A stretch of 32,950 nt of DNA from Candidatus Fusicatenibacter intestinigallinarum (GTDB lineage Bacteria; Bacillota; Clostridia; Lachnospirales; Lachnospiraceae): assembly GCA_019119555.1 (NCBI GenBank), contig DWWU01000004.1:1-32950 (forward strand), given 5' to 3'. The position numbers were made by a program, and so were the translations under genes. Shown here in pieces: positions 7,046 through 13,712 of this stretch. Each line of letters begins with the position of its first letter. Position 1 is the first letter of the stretch. Below the pieces are notes generated by a model that saw only the letters and a list, made by a program, of their open reading frames with translations, made no database searches and was not told where the DNA came from.

Positions 7046-7294
7046 ATGGAAAACTATCGTATGAACTGTGGCTGCTCCTGCGGCATGGGAAATTCAACGG
7101 CAGGTCGTCAGGGTATGTGCAGGCAGCAGGAAAACCTGTGGGATATGTCTGTGGATAAACTTCCCCTGGCGATGGGCTATGTGCCGATGCAGCGCTTTGG
7201 CAAGACCTATGATCTGCGGACAGGGCTTCGTGCCGGGACGATCTTCCCGGATCTGTATAAACCATTCTGTGGAAAAGGAGGCGCCGGATGTTAA
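7046..7294 (+). CDS. cotJA: Spore coat associated protein CotJA
   Basis: An 82-residue, Cys- and Met-rich protein with the CotJA core: LPLAMGYVPMQRF, TYDLRTGLRAGTIFPDLYKPF. CotJA is a small spore-coat component made in the mother cell and, in Bacillus, acts with CotJC. The Cys-rich head (NCGCSCGMG) is common in clostridial versions. AAAGGAAAG lies before the ATG. It overlaps cotJB by 7 bases, so the genes are translationally coupled. First gene of the cotJABC operon, whose third gene is interrupted. Confidence 0.93.
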   Translation: MENYRMNCGCSCGMGNSTAGRQGMCRQQENLWDMSVDKLPLAMGYVPMQRFGKTYDLRTGLRAGTIFPDLYKPFCGKGGAGC

Positions 7295-7578
7295 TGAAAG
7301 GACAGCAGCCGAACCGTGAAAGTCTGCTCGCCTGGATCAATCAGGTGAGCTTTGCCGTCAATGAAATGACGCTTTATCTGGACACCCATCCGGACGATGA
7401 AGACGCTCTGGCATTCTTCCGTGAGAAACTGAAAATGCGTCAGGAAGCGCTGGAGACCTACGCCCGTTTTTATGGTCCGCTGACCATTGATACTGCCAAC
7501 GACAATATGAGCCGTTCGTTCCAGTGGGTACAGCAACCCTGGCCCTGGGAGCCGCAGAGGAAAGGAGGATGCAGATAA
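7288..7578 (+). CDS. cotJB: Spore coat protein CotJB
   Basis: A 96-residue CotJB: LLAWINQVSFAVNEMTLYLDTHPDDEDAL, then a helical middle ending in ARFYGPLTI, and the tail WVQQPWPWEP, a family hallmark. The start has AAAAGGAG 7 bases upstream and overlaps cotJA. The stop is one base before the cotJC start codon region (ATG at 7580). Structural or assembly role in the inner spore coat, inferred from the family. Confidence 0.93.
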   Translation: MLMKGQQPNRESLLAWINQVSFAVNEMTLYLDTHPDDEDALAFFREKLKMRQEALETYARFYGPLTIDTANDNMSRSFQWVQQPWPWEPQRKGGCR

Positions 7579-7579
7579 T

Positions 7580-7693
7580 ATGTGGAATTATGAAAAGAGA
7601 CTGCAGTATCCTGTCAATATCAAAACACCCAATGCAAAGATCGCTCAGATCATCATGAGTCAGTACGGAGGTCCCGATGGCAGAGGGAGATAG
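7580..7693 (+). pseudogene. cotJC: cotJC 5' part (residues 1-34), interrupted by element
   Basis: A start with AGGAGG upstream gives MWNYEKRLQYPVNIK, then IIMSQYGGPDG, the exact N-terminus of CotJC, a manganese-catalase-like spore-coat protein of about 190-210 residues. After Gly34 the frame leaves the family and stops at 7691-7693 after RGR. The remaining 173 residues are encoded at 14057-14579. The break lies inside the shared 14-bp core 7667-7680. In this arrangement only a 37-residue peptide is made. It is not a decayed pseudogene: the frame, ribosome site and sequence are intact, and joining to the second part at the core restores the family sequence. Confidence 0.93.
7667..7680 (+). other. 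Left core (attL) of the cotJC intervening element
   Basis: GGAGGTCCCGATGG, identical to 14043-14056 and in direct orientation. It encodes the Gly-Gly-Pro-Asp-Gly turn of CotJC. Flanking bases differ immediately on both sides, so 14 bp is the full identity. Confidence 0.9.
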
Positions 7694-7703
7694 TTTTCCG
7701 CCG

Positions 7704-7735
7704 GCAACCGTTCCGCGGTGGAACGGTTGCTTTTG
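7704..7735 (+). terminator. Strong terminator just inside the left end
   Basis: GCAACCGTTCC (7704-7714), loop GCGGT, GGAACGGTTGC (7720-7730), then TTTTGTCCTT. A perfect 11-bp stem. It ends the cotJAB transcript before the element's own genes. Its arms resemble the short palindromes of the repeat family and the hairpin after cotJC. Confidence 0.85.
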
Positions 7736-7738
7736 TCC

Positions 7739-7767
7739 TTGACATGTATGGCAAAAGACTTTACAAT
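7739..7767 (+). promoter_or_regulatory. Sigma-A promoter of the molybdenum hydroxylase operon
   Basis: TTGACA (7739-7744), 17-bp spacer, TACAAT (7762-7767). The leader then holds ATGAC...GTCAT arms around TCCGTACGGA (about 7771-7798) and a T-rich run, a possible attenuator. A housekeeping-type promoter suggests expression during growth, not sporulation. Confidence 0.65.
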
Positions 7768-7836
7768 TCTATGACGTGTGTCCGTACGGAAAGGTCATTC
7801 TTTTTTTCGAATTTTTAACATACGGACGGAAAACCA

Positions 7837-7950
7837 TGATATAATGAGCGAAAGTGAGCCAGCGTGAGCTCGCTCACGTATGGCGAACGGCGAATGTCGA
7901 TCACAGGCGGCGCCTGTGATATAATGAGCGAAAGTGAGCCAGCGTGAGCT
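7837..7950 (+). repeat. 34-bp direct repeat with extended -10 and palindromes in operon leader
   Basis: A 34-bp unit occurs at 7837-7870 and 7917-7950, offset 80 bp. Each begins with TGATATAAT, an extended -10. Between them are two perfect dyads: CGTGAGC-TC-GCTCACG (7863-7878) and ATCACAGGC-GGC-GCCTGTGAT (7900-7920). The arrangement suggests a regulated second promoter or duplicated operator; the regulator is not visible. Confidence 0.7.
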
Positions 7951-8009
7951 TTAGGGACATGAAAGTAGCAGCAGAAACAGACAGAGGGAGCAGAGAAAGG
8001 AGATGTTGT

Positions 8010-8804
8010 ATGCTGACGATTCAGGAATATGTAAAAGCGGAAAGTCTGGAGCAGGCCTATGAGCTGAATCAGAAAAAGACGAACCGTATCATCGGCGGAA
8101 TGCTCTGGATGAAGATGAGTCCGCTGAATATAAAAACAGCGATCGACCTGTCCGGCCTGGGGCTGGACCAGATCGAAGAGACGCAGGAGGAATTCCGTAT
8201 CGGGTGTATGGTGACGCTGCGCCAGCTGGAAACGCATCCGGGACTGGAAGCCTATACCGGCGGCAGTATGAAGGAGAGTCTTCGCCATATTGTCGGGGTG
8301 CAGTTCCGCAATCTGGCGACAGTAGGCGGAAGTATTTACGGAAGATTCGGATTTTCGGACGTACTGACGGAGTTTATGGCGCTCGGCGCAGAAGTGGAAC
8401 TGTTTCATGGAGGCCGGATGCCGCTGGAAGAGTTTGCAAAGCTTCCCTATGACAAGGACATCCTCGTAGGGCTGATTCTGAAGAAAGTTCCGCAGAACAG
8501 CGTGTATCTTTCCATGCGGAATACCCGGACAGACTTTCCGGTACTCACCTGCGCGGTGAGCCGCAGGGAAGGAATGACAGGCGCGTTTATCGGCGCCCGT
8601 CCGGGACGGGCCGTGGCGGTGTACGACAGGGCAGGCCTTCTGAAAAGCGGAATCACAGATGCTGCGGCGCGGGAATTCGCAGCCTATGCGGCGGAGCAGA
8701 CGGTGACGGGTTCCAATAAGAGAGCGCAGGCTGAGTACAGAACGCATCTGATCAGGGTTCTGACCCGCAGAGCCTGTCAGCAGCTGGGAGGTGAAACGAA
8801 ATGA
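8010..8804 (+). CDS. xdhB: Xanthine dehydrogenase-type FAD-binding subunit
   Basis: A 264-residue FAD subunit of the molybdenum hydroxylase family (CO dehydrogenase medium subunit type), which passes electrons from the iron-sulfur subunit to an acceptor. Visible: RIIGGMLWM in the first FAD-binding part, FRIGCMVTLRQLE, and the pyrophosphate-binding segment LATVGGSIYGRFGFSD, matching ATVGGN..-SD of the family. It is slightly shorter than typical (about 280-290). AAAGGAG lies 7 bases before the ATG at 8010; a frame extension to 7944 runs into the leader repeat and is rejected. It overlaps the next gene by ATGA. Symbol follows E. coli subunit naming; substrate unproven. Confidence 0.85.
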   Translation: MLTIQEYVKAESLEQAYELNQKKTNRIIGGMLWMKMSPLNIKTAIDLSGLGLDQIEETQEEFRIGCMVTLRQLETHPGLEAYTGGSMKESLRHIVGVQFRNLATVGGSIYGRFGFSDVLTEFMALGAEVELFHGGRMPLEEFAKLPYDKDILVGLILKKVPQNSVYLSMRNTRTDFPVLTCAVSRREGMTGAFIGARPGRAVAVYDRAGLLKSGITDAAAREFAAYAAEQTVTGSNKRAQAEYRTHLIRVLTRRACQQLGGETK

Positions 8805-9265
8805 AAGTGACGGTTACAGTAAACGGAAGAAAAATTCAGGAAGAGATCGAATGTGATCTGCTGCTGATTGATTTTCTGCGCAGTCACGGGTGCATGAGCG
8901 TGAAGCGCGGCTGTGAGACTTCCAACTGTGGGCTGTGTACGGTGATGATGGATGGCAGACCGGTGCTGTCCTGTTCGGTGCTGACCGCCCGCGCGGACGG
9001 ACATACCATCGAGACGCTGGAAGGACTTCAGGAGGAAGCGGAGGAGTTCGGCGCATTTATCGCAGATCAGGGCGCGGAACAGTGCGGTTTCTGCAACCCC
9101 GGTTTTATGATGAACGCCCTGGCTCTGTTCCGGGAGAATCCTGAACCGGATGTGGATGAGATCAAGGAATATCTTGCGGGAAATCTGTGCCGCTGTTCCG
9201 GATACGAGGGACAGCTGCGGGGAATTCTGAACTTTCTGGAATGGAAAAAGGAGGCGAAGAGATGA
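8801..9265 (+). CDS. xdhC: Xanthine dehydrogenase-type 2Fe-2S subunit
   Basis: A 154-residue subunit carrying two [2Fe-2S] clusters. The plant-ferredoxin-like cluster ligands are in GCETSNCGLC and the later SC; the second, helical cluster is QCGFCNPGF and CRCSGYE. Length and order are standard for the family. It transfers electrons from the molybdenum centre to the FAD subunit. It overlaps both neighbours by 4 bases (ATGA), giving tight translational coupling of the three subunits. Confidence 0.93.
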   Translation: MKVTVTVNGRKIQEEIECDLLLIDFLRSHGCMSVKRGCETSNCGLCTVMMDGRPVLSCSVLTARADGHTIETLEGLQEEAEEFGAFIADQGAEQCGFCNPGFMMNALALFRENPEPDVDEIKEYLAGNLCRCSGYEGQLRGILNFLEWKKEAKR

Positions 9266-11541
9266 GAGCAGTCAGTCAGCCGGTGAGAAAAAAAGATGCA
9301 ATGTCGCTGGTGACCGGAAAGCCGGTCTATATGGATGATGTGATCAATCATGAAAACTGCCTGATCGTCAAAGTCCTGCGCAGTCCCCACGCCAACGCCA
9401 TTGTGGAGAGCGTGCAGAAGACGGCTGCAGAGAAGGTACCGGGCATCGAGGCAATCTATACCTGGGAGGATGTGCCCGGGGAGCGGTTTACAATGGCCGG
9501 ACAGACGTATCCGGAGCCCAGCCCCTATGACCGCCTGATTCTGGACCGCCATGTGAGATACGTTGGGGATCCTGTGGCGATTGTGGCGGGCTACAGCGAG
9601 AAGGCTGTGGATAAGGCGCTGAAAATCATAAAGGTAAAATATCAGGTGCTTGAGCCACTGCTGGATTTCCGCAAGGCGAAGGACAATGAGATTCTGGTAC
9701 ATCCGGAGGAAAACTGGAAAGCACTGTGTCCGGTGGGGGCGGACAATAAACGGAATCTCTGCGCTTCCGGGGAGAGCGGAGACGGGGATATCGAGGCGGT
9801 TCTCAGCGACTGTGATATTGTGCTGGAACGTACCTACCATACCAGGGCCTGTCAGCAGGCGATGATGGAAACCTTCCGGACATATTGTTCCATCGACGCC
9901 TACGGAAGACTGAATGTGCTGAGTTCCACGCAGATTGTTTTTCATGTGCGTCGGATTCTGTCCAATGCCCTTGGAATTCCAAAATCCATGATCCGTGTGT
10001 CCAAGGCGAGAATCGGCGGCGGATTCGGAGCGAAACAGAGTGTGGTTGCCGAAGTGTTCCCTGCTTTTGTCACCTGGATGACAAAGAAACCGTCCAGAAT
10101 GATCTACACCCGGCGGGAGAGCCAGACAGCGTCCTCGCCTCGTCATGAGATGGAGGTTACCGTACGGCTTGGCGCAATGAAGGACGGAAAAATCCGCGGG
10201 ATTGACGTGTATACCCTTTCCAATACCGGCGCCTACGGAGAGCACGGTCCGACAACGGTGGGACTGTCCGGTCATAAATCGATTCCTCTGTACGGAACGC
10301 CGGAAGCATATCGGTTCCGCTATGATGTGGTATATACAAACGTTATGTCGGCCGGAGCCTACCGTGGTTACGGCGCAACCCAGGGAATTTTTGCCCTGGA
10401 GACTGCAGTGAACGAGCTGGCGGCGCAGCTGCACATGGATCCTGTTGTGATACGGGAAATCAACATGGTGCGGGAAGGCCAGATCATGCCGGCCTATTAC
10501 GGAGAGCAGACGAACAGCTGTGCGCTGGACCGGTGTGTGGAGCGTGCAAAACAGATGATCGGATGGGAGGAAAAATACCCGTGCCGGGATATGGGAAACG
10601 GAAAGGTGCGGAGCGTGGGAATGGCCATGGCGATGCAGGGTTCCGGAATCGCAGGCGTGGACGTTGGTTCTGCAACGATTAAAATGAATGAGGAAGGCTA
10701 CTATACGATGATCATCGGCGCGGCGGATATGGGAACCGGCTGCGATACGATCCTTGCCCAGATGGCGGCAGAGTGCCTGGACTGTCCGGTGGATGCGGTC
10801 ACCGTCTTCGGTGCGGATACGGATGCGTCGCCCTATGATTCCGGTTCCTACGCATCCAGCACGACGTATGTGACCGGAAAGGCGGTGGAAAAAGCCTGCC
10901 AGAAGCTGAGAGAAAAGATCCTTGAAAAGGGTGCGGAGCTTTTGCAGTGCAGTCCCGAAGAGGCGGAGTTTGACGGAGAAAAGGTCTTCCGCACAGAGAC
11001 CGGAGAATCTGTTGACCTTAAGACCATCGGAACCAGCGCGATGGACGGAAACCGGACCGCCCTGGAAGTGACGGAGACCAACAGCTCGCCGTTTTCTCCT
11101 CCGCCATTTATGTGCGGAATGGCTGAGATTGAACTGGATAAGGAAACCGGACAGGTGGACGTGATTGACTATGTCGCTGTGGTCGACTGCGGAACTGTGG
11201 TAAATCCGAATCTCGCACGGGTACAGACAGAGGGAGGTATTGCCCAGGGAATCGGCATGGCGCTTTTTGAGAACATTCAGTACAGCGACCGGGGACACCT
11301 GTTTGAAAATTCCCTGATGCAGTATAAGATTCCCACCAGAGAGGATATCGGGAAGATCCGGGTGGAGTTTGAGAGCAGTTATGAGCCCACCGGACCGTTT
11401 GGAGCGAAATCCATCGGAGAGATTGTAATCAATACGCCGTCTCCGGCGATCACACAGGCGATTTACAACGCCACCGGACACTGGTTCCGGGAACTTCCGA
11501 TCACTCCGGAGAAGATTGCGATGGTGCTTGCGGATGATTGA
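9262..11541 (+). CDS. xdhA: Molybdenum hydroxylase catalytic subunit (xanthine dehydrogenase type)
   Basis: A 759-residue molybdopterin-binding subunit. It begins VRKKDAMSLVTGKPVYMDD, as in clostridial members, contains the cofactor motif IGGGFGAK (about residue 250), AGAYRGYGATQ (about 365), MGTGCDTI, and GPFGAKSIGE near the C-terminus, whose Glu is the catalytic base of the family. It would hydroxylate a purine or other N-heterocycle; the exact substrate and whether it uses the selenium-containing variant cannot be told. GGAGGCGA precedes the ATG at 9262, which overlaps the upstream stop. It overlaps the MocA-like gene by 8 bases. All key motifs are intact, so it is probably active cargo. 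Confidence 0.9.
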   Translation: MRAVSQPVRKKDAMSLVTGKPVYMDDVINHENCLIVKVLRSPHANAIVESVQKTAAEKVPGIEAIYTWEDVPGERFTMAGQTYPEPSPYDRLILDRHVRYVGDPVAIVAGYSEKAVDKALKIIKVKYQVLEPLLDFRKAKDNEILVHPEENWKALCPVGADNKRNLCASGESGDGDIEAVLSDCDIVLERTYHTRACQQAMMETFRTYCSIDAYGRLNVLSSTQIVFHVRRILSNALGIPKSMIRVSKARIGGGFGAKQSVVAEVFPAFVTWMTKKPSRMIYTRRESQTASSPRHEMEVTVRLGAMKDGKIRGIDVYTLSNTGAYGEHGPTTVGLSGHKSIPLYGTPEAYRFRYDVVYTNVMSAGAYRGYGATQGIFALETAVNELAAQLHMDPVVIREINMVREGQIMPAYYGEQTNSCALDRCVERAKQMIGWEEKYPCRDMGNGKVRSVGMAMAMQGSGIAGVDVGSATIKMNEEGYYTMIIGAADMGTGCDTILAQMAAECLDCPVDAVTVFGADTDASPYDSGSYASSTTYVTGKAVEKACQKLREKILEKGAELLQCSPEEAEFDGEKVFRTETGESVDLKTIGTSAMDGNRTALEVTETNSSPFSPPPFMCGMAEIELDKETGQVDVIDYVAVVDCGTVVNPNLARVQTEGGIAQGIGMALFENIQYSDRGHLFENSLMQYKIPTREDIGKIRVEFESSYEPTGPFGAKSIGEIVINTPSPAITQAIYNATGHWFRELPITPEKIAMVLADD

Positions 11542-12205
11542 TCTGATTCTGCTTGCGGCCGGCAGCAGCCGCAGATTCCGGGCCTCCGGCAGCGGCAGTA
11601 AGCTTCTCACCCTGTGGAACGGGCGGCCCATGTACCGGACCTCGCTGGAGCGCTGGGAGGAAGCTTCCCGGGGAATGCTGGACGGTGGCAGGGTGTATGT
11701 GGTTTCCCGGGAGCCGGAAATCCTGGAGGCGGCAGCGGAATACGGAATGGTTCCGGTTTTCAGCCCGGAAAGCGCGCAGGGAATCTCCTGGTCCATTCGA
11801 AACGGGCTTTGCGCTGCCGGAAGCCAGACGGCAGCCCGGACAGGCCGTCAGGCGGATCACTATGTATTCGCTGTGACGGATCAGCCGATGTTGACCGCAG
11901 GCACGATGCGGCGGTTTCTTCAGCAGGCACAGACCTCCGTCTATGCCTGCCTGAGCTGGGATGGGAGAACCGGCAATCCTGTCTCCTTTCCTGCAGAGGC
12001 CGTGGAGGAACTTATGATGCTTGAGGGCGACAGCGGCGGAAAAAAGGTGCTGCGGCGTCATATGGAAGAGTGTACAATGGTTTCAGCGGCGGAAGCTGTC
12101 GAGCTGAAGGATATCGACACGCTGGAACAGCTGCGGGAAGCCGAACGGGAATCCGTCAGCAGCGGAAAACAAACTGCAGACGGTTTTCCGCCCGGGAAAA
12201 TATAA
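11534..12205 (+). CDS. MocA-like molybdenum cofactor nucleotidyltransferase
   Basis: A 223-residue NTP-transferase of the MobA/MocA type. The N-terminus IDLILLAAGSSRRF is the nucleotide-binding signature (LAAGxSxRF), followed by SKLL (the catalytic Lys region) and VTDQPMLTAGTM (metal-binding Asp). MocA adds cytidine to the molybdenum cofactor for xanthine-dehydrogenase-type enzymes, which fits its place as fourth gene of the operon. The start overlaps the previous stop by 8 bases. Its 3' end overlaps the convergent recombinase gene by 50 bases, and no separate terminator is visible. Confidence 0.85.
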   Translation: MIDLILLAAGSSRRFRASGSGSKLLTLWNGRPMYRTSLERWEEASRGMLDGGRVYVVSREPEILEAAAEYGMVPVFSPESAQGISWSIRNGLCAAGSQTAARTGRQADHYVFAVTDQPMLTAGTMRRFLQQAQTSVYACLSWDGRTGNPVSFPAEAVEELMMLEGDSGGKKVLRRHMEECTMVSAAEAVELKDIDTLEQLREAERESVSSGKQTADGFPPGKI

Positions 12206-13649
12206 TACAGGAAAAAATCAGGCGAAGCAGTTCGTTGGATTCTTTACCAGTGAGAACACCGGATTTCAGCAGACGCACCAGCCCCTGAGAATTCCAGGAG
12301 AAAGAAGGACAGGAGGAAACAGAATCTTCCGGTCCTTCTTTTTCTGTCTCTTTCAGGACAGCGATTTTTTTCCGGATCTCCTGCTTTCGCTGCTGGTATT
12401 CTTCCAGGGAATCCGCCCCTGCCTCATATGCCAGCCGCAGCCGTTCCAGCCGTTTTTCTTCGGCGCGGATCCGGGCCCGGACAGAACAGGGATGCCGGCA
12501 GTCCGACGGCGGCAGGGAAGACTGCGGGGGCTGCACGTAAGAGGACGCCCCGTGCAGGAACAGAGGACATTCTTCCAGCGCCTGCAGGACAGCTGGCTTC
12601 AGAAACCGCAGGGAAATATAATGGCTGCTGCGGCAGCGGCCTTTTGCGTAAGCGCCGCATTGAAGCGCACGTCCCCGGGCGGCGGACACAAGGGCGGAAC
12701 CGCAGGCACTGCACCGGAGGATGCCTCCCGACAGAATTCCTGCTTTCTGTGCTGTGTCGGACGCGTTTTCTGAACAGGGCAAAACGCATTCCCGGTTCCG
12801 GGTCAGCCGTTTCTGCACTGCGTCAAAAAGTTCTTCCGGGACCAGAGGAATATGGGAGGCCGGGACAATCTGCACATCCTGTCCCCGATAAAACCGGTCT
12901 GCAGTTCCGGAGACGGGAGACTTTGGCGCGCCGGCTTTGTCGCTGGAAATTCTGCGGCGAAGTTTTCCGGTATACACAGGATTCGACAGGATATATTCCA
13001 CCGTCCTGCTTTCGAACAGATTTCCCCTGGCCGTGCGGATCCCGGCGCTGTTCAGCCACGCGGCAATTCTGCGGAGAGAACATCCCTGGCTGTATTTCCG
13101 GTAGATCAGGGGGACAAAAGGGGCGGTGTCCTCGTCCGGTTCAAACCGGGAGTTTCCCATCCGGTAACCGAAGGGAGGGACGGACACTGCCTGGCCGCGG
13201 GAAAATTTTTCGTTCATCCCCCGCCGGACCTCCCCTGCCAGATTCAGGGAGTAATATTCGTCCATGGCCTCCAGAAGGGCTTCCACGAGAATGGATGTGG
13301 GATCGTCGGACAGAGGTTCCGAGACAGAAACCACATCCACGCCGCATTCTTTCCGGAGCATGGATTTATACAGAATGCTGTCCTGCCTGTTTCGGGCGAA
13401 ACGGGAATATTTCCAGACAAGAATTACCTGGAAGGGGGTGGGACGTCTGCGCGCGGAGGCAATCATCTGCTGGAAAGCAGGGCGTTTTTGAGCGTTTCGT
13501 CCGCTGATTCCCTCGTCGACATAAATCTGATCGTCAGGAATGGTTATCTGGTGCTGTCCGGCGTACTCACGGATTTTTTTCAGCTGGCTGTCCGGTGAAA
13601 ATTCCAGCTGGTCTTCTGTGGATACCCGGATATACGCGGCGCCTGTCAT
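12156..13649 (-). CDS. Large serine recombinase of the cotJC element
   Basis: A 497-residue site-specific recombinase of the SpoIVCA/SprA/phage-integrase type. Resolvase domain about 1-150: YIRVSTEDQ with the catalytic Ser10, then YVDEGISGRNAQKRPAF and WKYSRFARNR with the conserved Arg. Recombinase domain about 160-290: AGEVRRGMNEKFSRGQ, PPFGYRM, GNLFESRTVEYILSNPVYTGK. Zinc ribbon about 320-350: LRCSACGSAL with later Cys in LQCGAY and GRCRSSHY. Then a charged coiled coil (about 390-440). All parts are present, so it should be active. It starts 394 bases from the right core and has GGGGTGA upstream. Its promoter looks sigma-E-like. It is the obvious candidate to excise the element and rebuild cotJC. 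Confidence 0.93.
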   Translation of the reverse strand: MTGAAYIRVSTEDQLEFSPDSQLKKIREYAGQHQITIPDDQIYVDEGISGRNAQKRPAFQQMIASARRRPTPFQVILVWKYSRFARNRQDSILYKSMLRKECGVDVVSVSEPLSDDPTSILVEALLEAMDEYYSLNLAGEVRRGMNEKFSRGQAVSVPPFGYRMGNSRFEPDEDTAPFVPLIYRKYSQGCSLRRIAAWLNSAGIRTARGNLFESRTVEYILSNPVYTGKLRRRISSDKAGAPKSPVSGTADRFYRGQDVQIVPASHIPLVPEELFDAVQKRLTRNRECVLPCSENASDTAQKAGILSGGILRCSACGSALVSAARGRALQCGAYAKGRCRSSHYISLRFLKPAVLQALEECPLFLHGASSYVQPPQSSLPPSDCRHPCSVRARIRAEEKRLERLRLAYEAGADSLEEYQQRKQEIRKKIAVLKETEKEGPEDSVSSCPSFSWNSQGLVRLLKSGVLTGKESNELLRLIFSCIIFSRAENRLQFVFRC

Positions 13650-13666
13650 AAAAAATCACCCCGGAT

Positions 13667-13687
13667 GGCTATACTTATGATATAGCC
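13667..13687. promoter_or_regulatory. Perfect dyad between recombinase and divergent ORF
   Basis: GGCTATA, seven bases, TATAGCC. It overlaps the -10 and expected start site of the recombinase gene, so a dimeric repressor bound here would block it. It lies in the 59-base gap between two divergent genes. Confidence 0.65.
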
Positions 13688-13712
13688 TATGGTTTCGGAG
13701 GGCAGCTTATGA
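13684..13712 (-). promoter_or_regulatory. Sigma-E-like promoter of the recombinase
   Basis: On the minus strand TCATAAG (13712-13706), 14-bp spacer, CATAGGCT (13691-13684). This fits the mother-cell sigma-E pattern (ATA-rich -35, 14-bp spacing, CATA...T -10), and CATAGGCTA also fits the sigma-K -10 CATAnnnTA. The leader to the ATG at 13649 would be about 28 bases. Consensus is from memory of Bacillus subtilis. Confidence 0.55.

Noticed and set aside
7580..7693. cotJC as an ordinary decayed pseudogene
   Set aside because: Both parts are intact, share an exact core and restore the family sequence in frame; a recombinase lies between. Decay would not preserve this.
7837..7950. CRISPR array
   Set aside because: Only two repeat units with one spacer, containing promoter-like -10 sequences and dyads; no cas genes.
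7770..7950. Purine or molybdenum-cofactor riboswitch
   Set aside because: No conserved purine-aptamer loops or Moco core could be seen; only dyads and repeats.
9067..11796. 909-residue open frame on the minus strand
   Set aside because: It is antisense to the molybdenum hydroxylase genes, which have clear motifs and ribosome sites; its composition (His/Arg-rich) is typical of shadow frames.
12428..13507. 359-residue plus-strand frame opposite the recombinase
   Set aside because: Arg/Gly/Pro-rich shadow of the recombinase gene, whose catalytic motifs and zinc ribbon are unambiguous.
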